A stretch of 64,000 nt of DNA from Gemmatimonadota bacterium (GCA_016713435.1 JADJPD010000001.1:372001-436000); one strand, 5' to 3'. Positions 54,075-63,453 are shown, counted from the stretch's first letter. The notes: a model not told the origin generated them from the sequence alone. Program-made: numbers and translations.

Positions 54075-54821
54075 TCACACGTACTGCTGGAAGAGCAGCA
54101 TGCCGATCGCCGTCGATCCCACGAGGAGCGCGATGAGGCGGCTCTCCGCCGCGTCGTACGCCTCGGGGAGGATCTCGATCAGCACCATGTAGACCATGGC
54201 CCCGGCGGCAAAGCCGAGCCCGAAGGGGAGCGCCGGCCGGACGTGATCCACCAGGATGAACGCCGGCACGGCCATCAGCGGCTGGGGCAGCGACGAGAAC
54301 ACCGACCACCCCGCGCAGGCCCAGAGCGAGGCCCCGCGCGGCCGCATCACGGCCGAGATGGCGAGGCCCTCGGGGATGTTGTGGATGGCGAGCGCCACCG
54401 TGATGGCGACCCCCAGGCTCTGGCCGCCGCCGAACGACACGCCCACCGCCACGCCCTCGGCGAAGGAGTGGACGGTCATCACGATGATGAACAGCAGCGC
54501 CTTCCGCGCATTGGCGCCCGAGAGCGACGCCACTTCCGGCTCGTGGTCCCCCATCAGCCGCTGCGTGACCAGGATGAAGGCGATGCCGGTGGCCGCGCCG
54601 AGGAAGGTGCGGCCGGGGCCGTGGTGCACCCCCTCGCTCAGGAGGCCGAGTGAGGCGCCGAACATGAGCCCGGCGGCGATGGCGTTGGAGACCGACGTGG
54701 CCCGCTCGGAGAGCGTGCGGATGAACGCAAAGGGGAGCGCGCCGAGCCCGGTGGCCAGCGCCGTGACCAGCGCGGCCACGAACACGGCGAGCAGCATGGG
54801 CATCCCCCACGCCTCGGTCAT
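54075..54821 (-). CDS. ZIP-family metal transporter
   Basis: About 248 residues with eight membrane helices. Metal-site motifs of ZIP proteins: VHSFAEGVAVGVSF on helix 4 and ALAIHNIPEGLAI on helix 5. It would import zinc, iron or manganese. The ATG at 54821 overlaps the stop of the second ZIP gene as TGATG. The cytochrome c gene follows after 29 nt. Confidence 0.85.
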   Translation of the reverse strand: MTEAWGMPMLLAVFVAALVTALATGLGALPFAFIRTLSERATSVSNAIAAGLMFGASLGLLSEGVHHGPGRTFLGAATGIAFILVTQRLMGDHEPEVASLSGANARKALLFIIVMTVHSFAEGVAVGVSFGGGQSLGVAITVALAIHNIPEGLAISAVMRPRGASLWACAGWSVFSSLPQPLMAVPAFILVDHVRPALPFGLGFAAGAMVYMVLIEILPEAYDAAESRLIALLVGSTAIGMLLFQQYV

Positions 54822-55518
54822 CACGGCCTCCCCATGAGCGCCACCATCCCCGCGGCCAGGCTCACCACCACGGCGATGGCCGTGCGCCCCGCCAGGCGGT
54901 AGCTCTGCGGCAGCAGCTCCGCGATGATCAGGTAGAGCAGCGAGCCGAACGACGCGCCGATGAGCCAGGGCAGCAACGCCGGCACCGCGCCGACACGCCC
55001 ATCGCGGCCGAGCGCTTCATGCCCCGCTCGGCCAGCAGCGTGCCGAGCACGGCGCCCTCAGAGATGTTGTGGAAGCCGAAGGTGATGAGCAGGAACTGCG
55101 CGAGCGGCACCCCGCTCGCCGCCGCGGCCCCGATGGCGATGCCCTCGACGGCGCTGTGGAGCGCGCTGGCCAGGATCTCACCGGCGTCGGTGGCGGGGGG
55201 CGAGGAGAGGCGGTGGTGCCATTCGCCGCGTGGCCCTCGTCCACCACGCCCTGCGCGGCGACGCCCCCCGTCGGCGAGGCGCACGAGGCCCAGGCCCAGG
55301 AGGGCGCCGAGCAGCGTCGGTGCCGGGGCCAGGTGCTGGCCGGTGTCGAGCAGCACGTAGCCGATGCCGAGCATGAGGCCGGCCGCGGCGGCGGTGGCCC
55401 ACCCCACGGCGTTCTTCGCGAACCATGGCCACCGGCCCAGCAGCGTCCCGAGCCCGGCCGCGTGGGCGGCCACGAGGCTCCAGAGCAGCAGGACGTCCGG
55501 GGACATGGGAACGGGCAT
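54821..55518 (-). pseudogene. Second ZIP-family transporter, frameshifted near its end
   Basis: N-terminal part in one frame up to GMKRSAAMGVSA (ZIP motifs SALHSAVEGIAIG and GFHNISEGAVLG are intact), with a charged loop rich in Arg and Gly in place of the usual His-rich loop. Around 54981-54993 the frame shifts; VPALLPWLIGASFGSLLYLI and the last helix follow in the next frame to a TGA at 54821. Possibly a sequencing slip; adjacent to the similarly broken cytochrome gene. Confidence 0.7.
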
Positions 55519-55632
55519 GATCACAACCCGAGACAGGAATCCATCATGGTTGGGGCCGGCCATGGCCGGCCCTCCTCAAACCCGCACCGAAGCTAGTCCC
55601 GCCGTGGTGAAGATCGGGTGAACCCACCCCCC

Positions 55633-56160
55633 TCAGCCCGTGGAGACCACGGCCGTCGCCGCCGCCATCTCCTTGTGGTGCCGCACCGCGAGGTACCAGC
55701 TGAGGGGCAGCAGCCAGGGCCAGCGCTCGAAGGGCGAGGGGTCGTCGCCCCAGGTCACGGGGGAGTGCATGCCGAAGAAGCTGGCGAGCGAGTAGGACAC
55801 GAGCGTCGGGCCGTCGGGCTGGAAGACGGTGAAGACGCTGTCGAACTTGCTGCTCTTCACCCGGAAGGTGGGCCCGCCCCGCACCTCCACCCGGCCGCCG
55901 ATGCCCCAGAAGCTCGGGTGAAAGGTGGCCAGGAGGTCCCCGCCCGGCGTGGCGCGCACCTCGATGCGCGAGCGGAAGAACCCGGCCGGCTCGAAGCTCC
56001 ACGCCCCGTCGCCCGCCTGGGCGAAGGCGCGGCGCTCCCCGCTGTAGCGGAGGTAGCCGATGGCGCCGCCAATGGCCTCGAGGTCGTAGACCTCGGGTGA
56101 GCCCTTGGCCCGCCGCCACGAGAGCGGCTGGAGGTAGTAGTGCGCCAGCGCGTTCGGCAT
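55633..56160 (-). CDS. Conserved hypothetical protein
   Basis: 175 residues, not recognised. Mostly beta strands with a central RSRIEVRATPGGDLLATFHP, WGIGGRVEVRGGPTFRVKSS, suggesting a small barrel; a possible short hydrophobic part near FERWPWLLPLSWYLAV. No signal peptide. Ends close to the window's next gene on the same strand, 8 nt after hslV. Confidence 0.6.
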   Translation of the reverse strand: MPNALAHYYLQPLSWRRAKGSPEVYDLEAIGGAIGYLRYSGERRAFAQAGDGAWSFEPAGFFRSRIEVRATPGGDLLATFHPSFWGIGGRVEVRGGPTFRVKSSKFDSVFTVFQPDGPTLVSYSLASFFGMHSPVTWGDDPSPFERWPWLLPLSWYLAVRHHKEMAAATAVVSTG

Positions 56161-56168
56161 GCGGCCCG

Positions 56169-56702
56169 CTACAGCTCCACGATGGTGATGTGGCGGTTGG
56201 TGAAGACGCAGATGTCGGCGGCGATCTGCAGGGAGCGCTCCACCACCTCGCGGGCGGAGAGCCGCTCGTCGGGGAGCAGGGCGCGCGCGGCGGCCAGGGC
56301 GTAGTTGCCGCCGGAGCCGATGCCCAGGATCCCGTCGTCCGGCTCGATGAGCTCGCCGCCGCCGGAGAGGAGGAAGGTGTGCTCGCGGTCGGCCACCGTC
56401 AGGAGCGCCTCGAGGCGGCGGAGGACGCGGTCGCTGCGCCAGTCCTTCGCCAGCTCCACGGCGGCGCGGGGGAGGTTGCCGGGGTAGCGCTCCAGCTTCT
56501 CCTCGAACTTCTCGTACAGCGTCAGCGCGTCGGCCACCGAGCCGGCGAAGCCGGCCAGCACCTTGCCGCCCTTGAGGGCGCGCACCTTGGTGGCGCTCCC
56601 CTTCACCACCGTGTCGCCGATGCTCACCTGGCCGTCGCCGCCCAGGGCGACCTTGCCGTCCTTCCGGACGGTGAGGATGGTGGTGCCGTGAAACTGGATC
56701 AT
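56169..56702 (-). CDS. hslV: HslV, peptidase of the HslUV protease
   Basis: 177 residues. Ntn-hydrolase: the active threonine would be Thr7 after removal of MIQFHG (TTILTVRKDGKVALGGDGQV). Downstream GILGIGSGGNYALAAARALL and the C-terminal segment ADICVFTNRHITI are typical. Works as a two-ring peptidase with HslU. It stands alone, 9.2 kb from hslU on the same strand, with no other protease gene around. Confidence 0.92.
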   Translation of the reverse strand: MIQFHGTTILTVRKDGKVALGGDGQVSIGDTVVKGSATKVRALKGGKVLAGFAGSVADALTLYEKFEEKLERYPGNLPRAAVELAKDWRSDRVLRRLEALLTVADREHTFLLSGGGELIEPDDGILGIGSGGNYALAAARALLPDERLSAREVVERSLQIAADICVFTNRHITIVEL

Positions 56703-56770
56703 GCGGGTCCCGGGGCGTGAGTGGTCCGGGGCAATCTAGCAGGGTCCCCCGCCCCGGGGCCGCCCGGCGC

Positions 56771-57889
56771 TCAGGGCGCGAAGGCCCGCGCCGCGGGGAG
56801 CAGCGCGCCGCTGCTGTCGAAGAGGGCGAGCGCCCCGTCGCCCCAGACGAAGAGGCCAGGGGTGGGGATGGCCTCGGGGTGCCACCAGAGGACGCCCGCA
56901 CCGCGGCCGCCCGGGGTGGCGCGAACTGTGGCCACGAGGTCGGCGAGGAACTGGGCCTGGCCGGCGCGGGTCATGGGCCAGGCCAGGGCGCCCGAGTCCA
57001 CGATCATCTGTTCCCACGCCCCGTGGCGCCACGGGTACGCCGTCTCCACCACCATCACGTCCCGGCCGTAGTGGTTGGCGGCGGTGGCCAGCCCCGCGCG
57101 GAGCGCCGCGAGGCTCCCATGCCACCAGGGGTACCAGCTGAGCCCGATGAGGTCGTAGTCCAGGCCGAGCTGCGCCACGTGGCCGAAGAACCAGTCGATG
57201 CCGGGCGGGTTGCCGCCGCCCGAGAAGTGGAGCATCACGCGGATGGTGTCGCCCGGGGGCGTCGCGGCGCGGACGCCGCGAATGCCTGCCGCAAGCAGGC
57301 GGCCGAGCTGCGCCCACTGGGCCGGCGTGTCGTCGCTCCCGCCCACGTGGCCCAGGGGCCAGAGGAAGCCGGCATCGATCTCGTTGCCCACCTGCACGAT
57401 GTCCGGCCGGACGCCGGCCGAGTCCATGGCGGTGATGACGGCGAGGGTGTAGGCCTCGACCACCTGCTCGAGGGAATCGAGCGCGAGGCCGGCCCAGGCG
57501 GCGGGGATGGCCTGGTGGGCGGGATCGGCCCAGGTGTCGGAGTAGTGGATGTCGAGCAGCAGGCCCGCGCCGGTGGCCTTGATGCGCTGGGCCAGGGCAA
57601 TGGTGTAGACGAGATCGTTGGTCTCGATGCCCGTGCCGAGCGGTGCCACGAAGAGCCGGAGGCGGAACAGCGTGCTGCCGCGCGCCCGGAGCGCGGGAAG
57701 GGCGCCGGTGATGCCGCCGTCACGGTACTGCGCGCCTGCGCCCTCGAACGCGGCCAGCGCGGAGAGGTCCGCACCGGCAGCGCGGAGCGGGGGGACGCCG
57801 CCGCCGTCGAGCGGGCCGTCGCCCGCGCAGGCGCCCAGGCCGGCCGCCGCCAGCGCCCCGGCCAGCCACCAGCGGGCAGCCTGACGCAT
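56771..57889 (-). CDS. Secreted GH53 endo-beta-1,4-galactanase
   Basis: 372 residues from the ATG at 57889. Lipobox-like signal end GLGACAGDG. Glycoside hydrolase 53 barrel: RLRLFVAPLG, LDIHYSDTWADPAHQ, the acid/base glutamate in IVQVGNEIDAGF, and the nucleophile in VVETAYPWRH. Cuts arabinogalactan or galactan chains outside the cell. With the GH2 beta-galactosidase at 59520 it forms a plausible galactan-degrading pair, though they are not adjacent. Confidence 0.85.
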   Translation of the reverse strand: MRQAARWWLAGALAAAGLGACAGDGPLDGGGVPPLRAAGADLSALAAFEGAGAQYRDGGITGALPALRARGSTLFRLRLFVAPLGTGIETNDLVYTIALAQRIKATGAGLLLDIHYSDTWADPAHQAIPAAWAGLALDSLEQVVEAYTLAVITAMDSAGVRPDIVQVGNEIDAGFLWPLGHVGGSDDTPAQWAQLGRLLAAGIRGVRAATPPGDTIRVMLHFSGGGNPPGIDWFFGHVAQLGLDYDLIGLSWYPWWHGSLAALRAGLATAANHYGRDVMVVETAYPWRHGAWEQMIVDSGALAWPMTRAGQAQFLADLVATVRATPGGRGAGVLWWHPEAIPTPGLFVWGDGALALFDSSGALLPAARAFAP

Positions 57890-57951
57890 TCTCGCCCTGC
57901 GCGGTAGGATAGAGGCGCGTCCCGTCATCATCCCCGAGTCCGTGAGGTTCC

Positions 57952-58395
57952 ATGCCCATCCGCTGCGAACATGCCCAGGCGGTGCGTGCCACGCCCGCCC
58001 AGGCCTTCGCCATGATCGACGACCTGTCGAGCTACGCCCGCTGGCTGCCGCCCTGCGTGAGCCTCACCAAGGTCGGCAGCGGCCCCAACGCGTTAGGAGA
58101 CCAGCTGCGCTACGTGTACCGCGAGGGGAGCCGGCAGCGGGAGATGGCCGGCGAGATCGTGGCGCGGGTCCCCGGCGAGCGCCTGCACACCCGCTACACC
58201 GACGCCCTGTTCGTGGTGGACGTGGACCTGCGCATCTCGGGCGCCGCGGAGGGGGCGCTCTGCACACACGTCGTGGAGATCACGCCGAAGAGCGTGATGG
58301 GCCGGCTGTTCTCGCCGCTCATCAAGCTGGGCCTCACCAGGCAGACGCGTGACGCGGCCACCAACATGGCCCGGTTGCTCGAAGGCGGGGCCTGA
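57952..58395 (+). CDS. SRPBCC-family protein
   Basis: 147 residues with the START/polyketide-cyclase-like plan: HAQAVRATPAQAFAMIDDLS at the start, strand series RYVYREGSRQREMAGEIV and a long C-terminal helix RQTRDAATNMARLL. Such domains bind small hydrophobic ligands. No operon partner is obvious; it diverges from the GH53 gene. Confidence 0.8.
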   Translation: MPIRCEHAQAVRATPAQAFAMIDDLSSYARWLPPCVSLTKVGSGPNALGDQLRYVYREGSRQREMAGEIVARVPGERLHTRYTDALFVVDVDLRISGAAEGALCTHVVEITPKSVMGRLFSPLIKLGLTRQTRDAATNMARLLEGGA

Positions 58396-58401
58396 GCCGG
58401 C

Positions 58402-58908
58402 TCACGGCCCCAGCACCCAGAGCAGCGCCACCACCCCGAAGACCAGTCCCTCGCACCCGGCCGCCACGAGCAGGCCCAGCCGCGCCCGGCGCCCCGGTGC
58501 GAACACCCCGGCCATGAAGAACAGCCCCGCGAGGAACGGGGCCGCCAGGACCCGCAGCACCGCGAACGCCCCCCACATGAGCGCCACCTGCGACGCGCCG
58601 GCCCCACGCGCGGCGAGGTAGGCGGCGAGCGCCGCGAGGCCGGTGGCCGCCGCCACCAGCGCCAGGCCCGCGGCCACGTCCCAGAACCTCGGCCGGTCGC
58701 GCAGCACCCAGAGCGCCGCGCCCGTGGGCACCAGCGCCGCGAGCCCGAAGGTGCCGAGGAAGAGCAGCGCGTCGCCGAAGGCCATCATCCCCGAGGAGGC
58801 ATCGGCCGCGGGCTCGGCGGCCCGGTGGAGGCCCGTGACCGCCACCGCCAGGGCCAGCGCCGCGCCGTAGCCCCCCGCGATGAGCGCCCCCCGTCCCGTC
58901 CGCTCCAT
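58402..58908 (-). CDS. Integral membrane protein, unknown
   Basis: 168 residues, five hydrophobic segments, no recognised family. Helices such as GYGAALALAVAVTGLHRA, DALLFLGTFGLAALVPTGAA and RLGLLVAAGCEGLVFGVVAL. Ends six bases after the SRPBCC gene stop on the opposite strand. The start is set by the family of in-frame codons after KEAG; a start further up is possible. Confidence 0.6.
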   Translation of the reverse strand: MERTGRGALIAGGYGAALALAVAVTGLHRAAEPAADASSGMMAFGDALLFLGTFGLAALVPTGAALWVLRDRPRFWDVAAGLALVAAATGLAALAAYLAARGAGASQVALMWGAFAVLRVLAAPFLAGLFFMAGVFAPGRRARLGLLVAAGCEGLVFGVVALLWVLGP

Positions 58909-58937
58909 GCCCGCCTCCTTCCCTGGGGCGCCGCCGG

Positions 58938-59504
58938 TCAGGCGGGCGGCGCGCCCGCCGGCGCCGCCCGCTCCACCTCGAGCAGCCGCCGCCCGTGCCA
59001 CAGCGCCGCCAGCCAGGCAAACTGGAGGCTCGCCGCCAGCAGCCCCGAGAGCGCGATGGACGCCCCCGCGTGGTCCATCATGGCCACCGACTGCACCACC
59101 GCCCCCGCCGTGCGCCCGAGCGTGGCGAAGCTCAGCAGGCCGAGCAGCAGCAGCACCGCGAAGGCCGGCCCCCGGAGCCGCGGGCCCCAGAGCAGCACGA
59201 AGAGCATGCCCGCCAGGCTCAGCGACAGCGCCACCGCCGCCGGCACCTGCGGCCCCGCCGGCGGCCAGGGCAGGCCGGTGAGCAGGTAGGCATTCACCCC
59301 CGACGCCAGGCCGAGGGTGAGCCGGAGCGCCCGCCACGGCGCCGCGCGCGTGGCGAGGGCGTCGAGCAGCAGGAAGGCCGCCAGGAGCAGCGCGCAGCCG
59401 AGGAGGAAGCCGGCGCGCGGCCAGAGCGGCGTGGCGCCGAAGGCAAAGGCGGCGCCGGCCAGCAGGCCCAGCACCCCCACCAGGACGAGTCCCGTGCGCA
59501 GCAT
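58938..59504 (-). CDS. Integral membrane protein, unknown
   Basis: 188 residues with about six hydrophobic segments, e.g. GLVLVGVLGLLAGAAFAFG, GFLLGCALLLAAFLLLDAL and LLLLGLLSFATLGRTAGAVV. No recognised motif. Sits between another small membrane protein and the GH2 enzyme on the same strand; no functional link is visible. Confidence 0.6.
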   Translation of the reverse strand: MLRTGLVLVGVLGLLAGAAFAFGATPLWPRAGFLLGCALLLAAFLLLDALATRAAPWRALRLTLGLASGVNAYLLTGLPWPPAGPQVPAAVALSLSLAGMLFVLLWGPRLRGPAFAVLLLLGLLSFATLGRTAGAVVQSVAMMDHAGASIALSGLLAASLQFAWLAALWHGRRLLEVERAAPAGAPPA

Positions 59505-59519
59505 GGCGTGCCGTTCCCT

Positions 59520-61988
59520 TCAGCGGGCCGCGGGCACGACGGCCCGCGGCGGTCCGGCCACCACCGGCACCGTCACCGTCACGGGGCCGAGCCCCTCGGC
59601 GGTGGCGGTGAGCGAAAGGCGGCCGGGGGTGGTGGCGGTGAGGATGGCCAGACCGCGGCCGTTGAAGGCGCGGCGCTGGTCGCGGCGGTTCCGCCCGAGC
59701 TCGCGCAGGTCGCCGTTGTCGAGGGCGAGGATGCGGCCCCCCGCCGCCGTGAAGCTGACGAGCGTGGTGGCGGTGGGCACCACGGTGCCCCGGGCGTCCA
59801 CCACCTCGAACTCGACGTGGAGCACGTCGCCCGCGGTGGTGGTGAGGGTGTCGCGGTCGGCGCGGAGGCGGAGGGCCGCGGCGGGGCCGGCCGTCCGCAC
59901 CACGTCCTCGGCGCAGGCGGAGCCGTCGCGCCACTTGCCCACGGCGCGGAGCTCCCCGGCGGCGTAGGGCACGTCCCACGAGAGGTGCAGGTCGTTGGTG
60001 GTGGCGCGCACCACCGGGAGGGCGTAGCTGTTCCACCCGCCCGAGGTGCCCTGCGCCGGGAATTCCATCCGCTTCTCGCCCAGCGAGCGGCCGTTGAGGA
60101 ACAGCTCCACGATGTGGCAGCTGGCGTAGGCCAGCACCGGGATCACCTGGCCCTCGCGACCCGGCCAGTTCCAGTGCGGGAAGAGGTGGACCATCGGCGT
60201 CCGGGTCCACTGGCTCTGCCAGAAGTAGAAGCCGTCCTTGGGGTGGCCGGTGATGTCGAGCATGCCGGAGGCAAACCCCACGAAGGGCCAGGTGGCCTCG
60301 CCGAGGTAATCGAGGCCGGTCCACATGAAGTCGCCGCTGAACCAGTCCCGCATGGCGATCCACTTCCAGCGCCGCTCGGCGGTGAGCATGCCGGTGGTGT
60401 AGTTGGGGTCCACCCGGGTGGCGTCGTCGCCGAGGGAGTACTGCTCGTCGAAGCTCTGGAAGATGGTGCCGCTCTCGGTGCCCACCATCTTCCAGTCGGG
60501 ATGGAGCCGCTTGTCCTGCTCGGCGAAGGTCTCGCGCCGCTCGTGCCAGCGGTCCACGTAGTTGTACCCCACGACATCGAGCGAGGTGAGGAACGCCGGC
60601 GTCGCCGCGTTGGCGTCGGCGGCGATGTTGTCGTTGCCGGTGGTGACGGGCCGCGTCGGGTCCTCGCGATGGAACACGTCGAGCAGCCGGCGGAGCACCA
60701 GGTGCCCGGTGGGCGCGCCCTGCTCGCCGATCTCGTTCCCGGCGCTCCAGAGCACGATGGACGGATGGTTGCGGTCGCGGCGCACGAAGTCGGCCACGTC
60801 CCGCTCGCCCCAGTCCTTGAAGTACCGGGCGTAGCCGTGCGGCACCTTGCCGAAGGTCCACTCGTCGAACGCCTCGGCCATCACCAGGAAGCCGAGGCGG
60901 TCGCACAGGTCCATGAACTCGGGGGCGGCGGGGTTGTGGGAGGTGCGGATGGCGTTGACGCCCATCGCCTTGAGCGCCAGGAGGCGGCGCTCCCAGACCC
61001 GCTCCGGCACGGCGGCGCCGAGCGCGCCCGCCTCGTGGTGGAGGTTGACGCCGAGCAGCTTGGTGCGCGCCCCGTTCAGGGCAAAGCCGCTGTCGGCGCT
61101 CCAGTGGAGGGTGCGGATGCCGAAGGGGGTGGTGACGGAGTCGAGGACGCGGGCGCCGTCGAGCAGCGTGGTGCGGAGCGCGTACATCGCCGGGGACGTT
61201 ACCGACCAGAGCCGCGGCGCCGGCACGGCGAGCGCCTGCGCCAGCTCCGCCCCGCCCTTGCCCGCCAGCTCCACGGCGGTGTCGGCGGTGGCCACCTCGT
61301 GGCCGGCGGCATCGAGCACGGTGGAGCGGAGCGTGAGGCGGCGCGCGGCCGGGGCGGCGTTCTCGAGCCGGGTGCGGGCCGCCACGGTGGCGCCGGCGCT
61401 GTCGGCGCGGGGCGTGGTGATGGTCACGCCCCAGTGGGCCACGTGGGCGGGCGGCGCCACCGTCAGCCACACGTGTCGGTAGATGCCGCTGCCCGTGTAC
61501 CAGCGGCTGCTGGGCTGCGCGCTGTTGTCCACGCGCACGGCCACGACGTTGACGCCGCTCGTGACGTGCGCGGTGACGTCGTACGCGAAGCTGACGTAGC
61601 CGTAGGGCCGCCTGCCGAGGTGGACGCCGTTCACCCAGACGTCGCTGTTCATGTACACGCCGTCGAACTCGAGCCAGACGCGCTGCCCCCGGCTGCCCGC
61701 CGGCAGCCGGAACGCCTTCCGGTACCAGCCGATGCCGCCCGGGTAGTAACCCATGCGGCCGCCGCCCGGCGCGTCCTCGCGCGGGGTGGCCTCGATGCTC
61801 CAGTCGTGCGGCAGGTCGAGGCGGCGCCAGCCGCGGTCGTCGAAGCCGGGCCGCTCGGCGCCGTTTGCCTCGCCAAGCGTGAAGCGCCAGCCGGGGTCCA
61901 TGCTGAGGCGCTGGCGCTGGGCGGCGAGGGGGAGGGCCAGGAGGCCCACGAGGAGCGGGAGCAGGTGCGGCAGTCGGGACGGGCGCAT
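59520..61988 (-). CDS. Secreted GH2 beta-galactosidase-like enzyme
   Basis: 822 residues from the ATG at 61988, after a signal peptide (LPHLLPLLVGLLALPLAAQ). Sugar-binding domain (DDRGWRRLDLPHDWSIEATP), immunoglobulin-like domain, then the TIM barrel with acid/base glutamate in VLWSAGNEIGEQG and nucleophile glutamate in KMVGTESGTIFQ, RHPSIVLWSAGNE-type start. It would release galactose units, completing the galactan path started by the GH53 enzyme. Beta-glucuronidase or mannosidase activity is not excluded. Confidence 0.87.
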   Translation of the reverse strand: MRPSRLPHLLPLLVGLLALPLAAQRQRLSMDPGWRFTLGEANGAERPGFDDRGWRRLDLPHDWSIEATPREDAPGGGRMGYYPGGIGWYRKAFRLPAGSRGQRVWLEFDGVYMNSDVWVNGVHLGRRPYGYVSFAYDVTAHVTSGVNVVAVRVDNSAQPSSRWYTGSGIYRHVWLTVAPPAHVAHWGVTITTPRADSAGATVAARTRLENAAPAARRLTLRSTVLDAAGHEVATADTAVELAGKGGAELAQALAVPAPRLWSVTSPAMYALRTTLLDGARVLDSVTTPFGIRTLHWSADSGFALNGARTKLLGVNLHHEAGALGAAVPERVWERRLLALKAMGVNAIRTSHNPAAPEFMDLCDRLGFLVMAEAFDEWTFGKVPHGYARYFKDWGERDVADFVRRDRNHPSIVLWSAGNEIGEQGAPTGHLVLRRLLDVFHREDPTRPVTTGNDNIAADANAATPAFLTSLDVVGYNYVDRWHERRETFAEQDKRLHPDWKMVGTESGTIFQSFDEQYSLGDDATRVDPNYTTGMLTAERRWKWIAMRDWFSGDFMWTGLDYLGEATWPFVGFASGMLDITGHPKDGFYFWQSQWTRTPMVHLFPHWNWPGREGQVIPVLAYASCHIVELFLNGRSLGEKRMEFPAQGTSGGWNSYALPVVRATTNDLHLSWDVPYAAGELRAVGKWRDGSACAEDVVRTAGPAAALRLRADRDTLTTTAGDVLHVEFEVVDARGTVVPTATTLVSFTAAGGRILALDNGDLRELGRNRRDQRRAFNGRGLAILTATTPGRLSLTATAEGLGPVTVTVPVVAGPPRAVVPAAR

Positions 61989-62105
61989 GACGTGGCGAGT
62001 CGGGGAGGCCGGCCGGAGGCGGCGGAGGTCAGGGCGGCGACGCATCGCCCCGGGGCACGTTAGCGGGCGCGGGGCATCGCGGGAAGAGCGGGCGCGGGGC
62101 CGGGC

Positions 62106-62567
62106 TCACGCCGGGGCCGGGGCCTCCGCCGGCTCGCGCCGGATCACCCACCACCAGAAGGTGCCGCCCGCCGCCATCCCCGCCAGCGCGCCGGGCAGGA
62201 GCAGCTCGAGCGGCAGCCGGAAGAAGGTGAAGTCCCACTGCACGAAAGCACCCACCGCGACGGCGCCCAGCACACCCGCGAGCGGGATCACCACCCAGGC
62301 GCGGAGGAGACCGACGCGGCGGAGCGGCCCGTAGAAGAGCGCCAGCGCCACCATGCCCACGACGAACGCGAGCGCCGGGAGCACGGCGAGCAGGACGATG
62401 GCGATCATCCCCAGTCCCTCGAGCACGGCGCCGACCGGCCACGGGCCGTTCCCAAGCTCGGGATCGGCGAAGGCGAAGACGAGCATGCACGCGCCGAGCG
62501 TCACCGACGCCGCGTAGGACGCGGCGAGCAGGCCATAGGTGAAGGTCCGGGGCAGCGCGACGCGCAT
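62106..62567 (-). CDS. Integral membrane protein, unknown
   Basis: 153 residues with four hydrophobic segments (GLLAASYAASVTLGACMLVF, GLGMIAIVLLAVLPALAFVVG, AWVVIPLAGVLGAVAVGAFV, LLPGALAGMAAGGTFWWWVI). No recognised family. It diverges from the DUF3455 gene and lies 117 nt beyond the GH2 start; the gap holds no clear gene. Confidence 0.6.
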   Translation of the reverse strand: MRVALPRTFTYGLLAASYAASVTLGACMLVFAFADPELGNGPWPVGAVLEGLGMIAIVLLAVLPALAFVVGMVALALFYGPLRRVGLLRAWVVIPLAGVLGAVAVGAFVQWDFTFFRLPLELLLPGALAGMAAGGTFWWWVIRREPAEAPAPA

Positions 62568-62728
62568 GACGGGAACTCGGATCGGGAGGGGAACAGGAGG
62601 AAAGCTAACCGCCCCGGCGCGGCGGGCGCGATGTCGCCTTTGGCGCGGCGCCCCCGCACTTCCTCTCGGCGGGGCACGTGCCCCGTCGTCACCCACGATC
62701 GCGCGCTGCGCGCCCACGAGGAGGATCC

Positions 62729-63298
62729 ATGCTCACCCGCACCCGCCGCTGGCTTGGTGCCACCGCCGTTGCCCTGGCCACCCTGACCGCCGCCGCGTGC
62801 GACGGGACGGATGGCGCCCTGGGCCCCATCTCCCCGATCCCGGGCCACAGCCGGGCGCCGGTGTTCGATGGGTGCCCCACGATCACCGTGCCCGCGGGCC
62901 AGAAGCTGGCGCACCGCCTGTGGGCGCGCGGTACGCAGATCTACCGCTGGGACGGCCAGGCCTGGGCGCTGGTGGGCCCGAGCGCCACGCTCTACGCCAA
63001 CGCGGGGATGACCGCGGCGGTGGGCACCCACTACGTGGGCCCCACCTGGCAGAGCAGCAGCGGCAGCAAGGTGGTGGGGGCGGTGCAGCAGCGCTGCACG
63101 CCGGATGCGGGGAGCGTGGCGTGGCTGCTGCTCGGGGCCACGTCGTCGAGCGGGCCGGGGTTCTTCGAGGGGACCACGTACATCCAGCGGGTCCACACGG
63201 CGGGCGGCGTGGCGCCGGCCACGCCGGGCGCGGCGATCGGCGACCTGGTGCAGGTGCCGTACACCACGCAGTACCTCTTCTACAAGCGGGCGCGGTAG
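62729..63298 (+). CDS. DUF3455-family secreted lipoprotein
   Basis: 189 residues. GAGGAG six bases before the ATG. Lipobox LTAAACDG, then the DUF3455 pattern: LWARGTQIYRWDGQAWALVG, YVGPTWQSSSGSKVVGA, SVAWLLLGATSSSG and YIQRVHTAGGVAP near the end, closing with VPYTTQYLFYKRA. Function unknown; common in fungi and some bacteria as an exported protein. Followed by the REP-like pair. Confidence 0.85.
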   Translation: MLTRTRRWLGATAVALATLTAAACDGTDGALGPISPIPGHSRAPVFDGCPTITVPAGQKLAHRLWARGTQIYRWDGQAWALVGPSATLYANAGMTAAVGTHYVGPTWQSSSGSKVVGAVQQRCTPDAGSVAWLLLGATSSSGPGFFEGTTYIQRVHTAGGVAPATPGAAIGDLVQVPYTTQYLFYKRAR

Positions 63299-63342
63299 CC
63301 CGTCGCGGATCCCCAGATCGCGCACGATACTCGAGCTCACGC

Positions 63343-63435
63343 CCGTAACGGCGGAGCTACGCTCCGCCGACTCGATCCAACCATCGTGCAGGATCCTTGA
63401 GATCGAGTCGGCGGAGCATAGCTCCGCCGCTACGG
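63343..63435. repeat. REP-like inverted pair
   Basis: Unit 63343-63377 (CCGTAACGGCGGAGCTACGC … GACTCGATC) and unit 63401-63435 (GATCGAGTC … GCTCCGCCGCTACGG) face each other across 23 nt. This BIME-like arrangement is the clearest copy of the small repeat family in the window. Confidence 0.8.
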
Positions 63436-63453
63436 GTGCGTACGTCGAAGGGC

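Noticed and set aside
58995..62063. A 1022-codon plus-strand frame opposite GH2
   Set aside because: Low-complexity antisense frame, same reasons.
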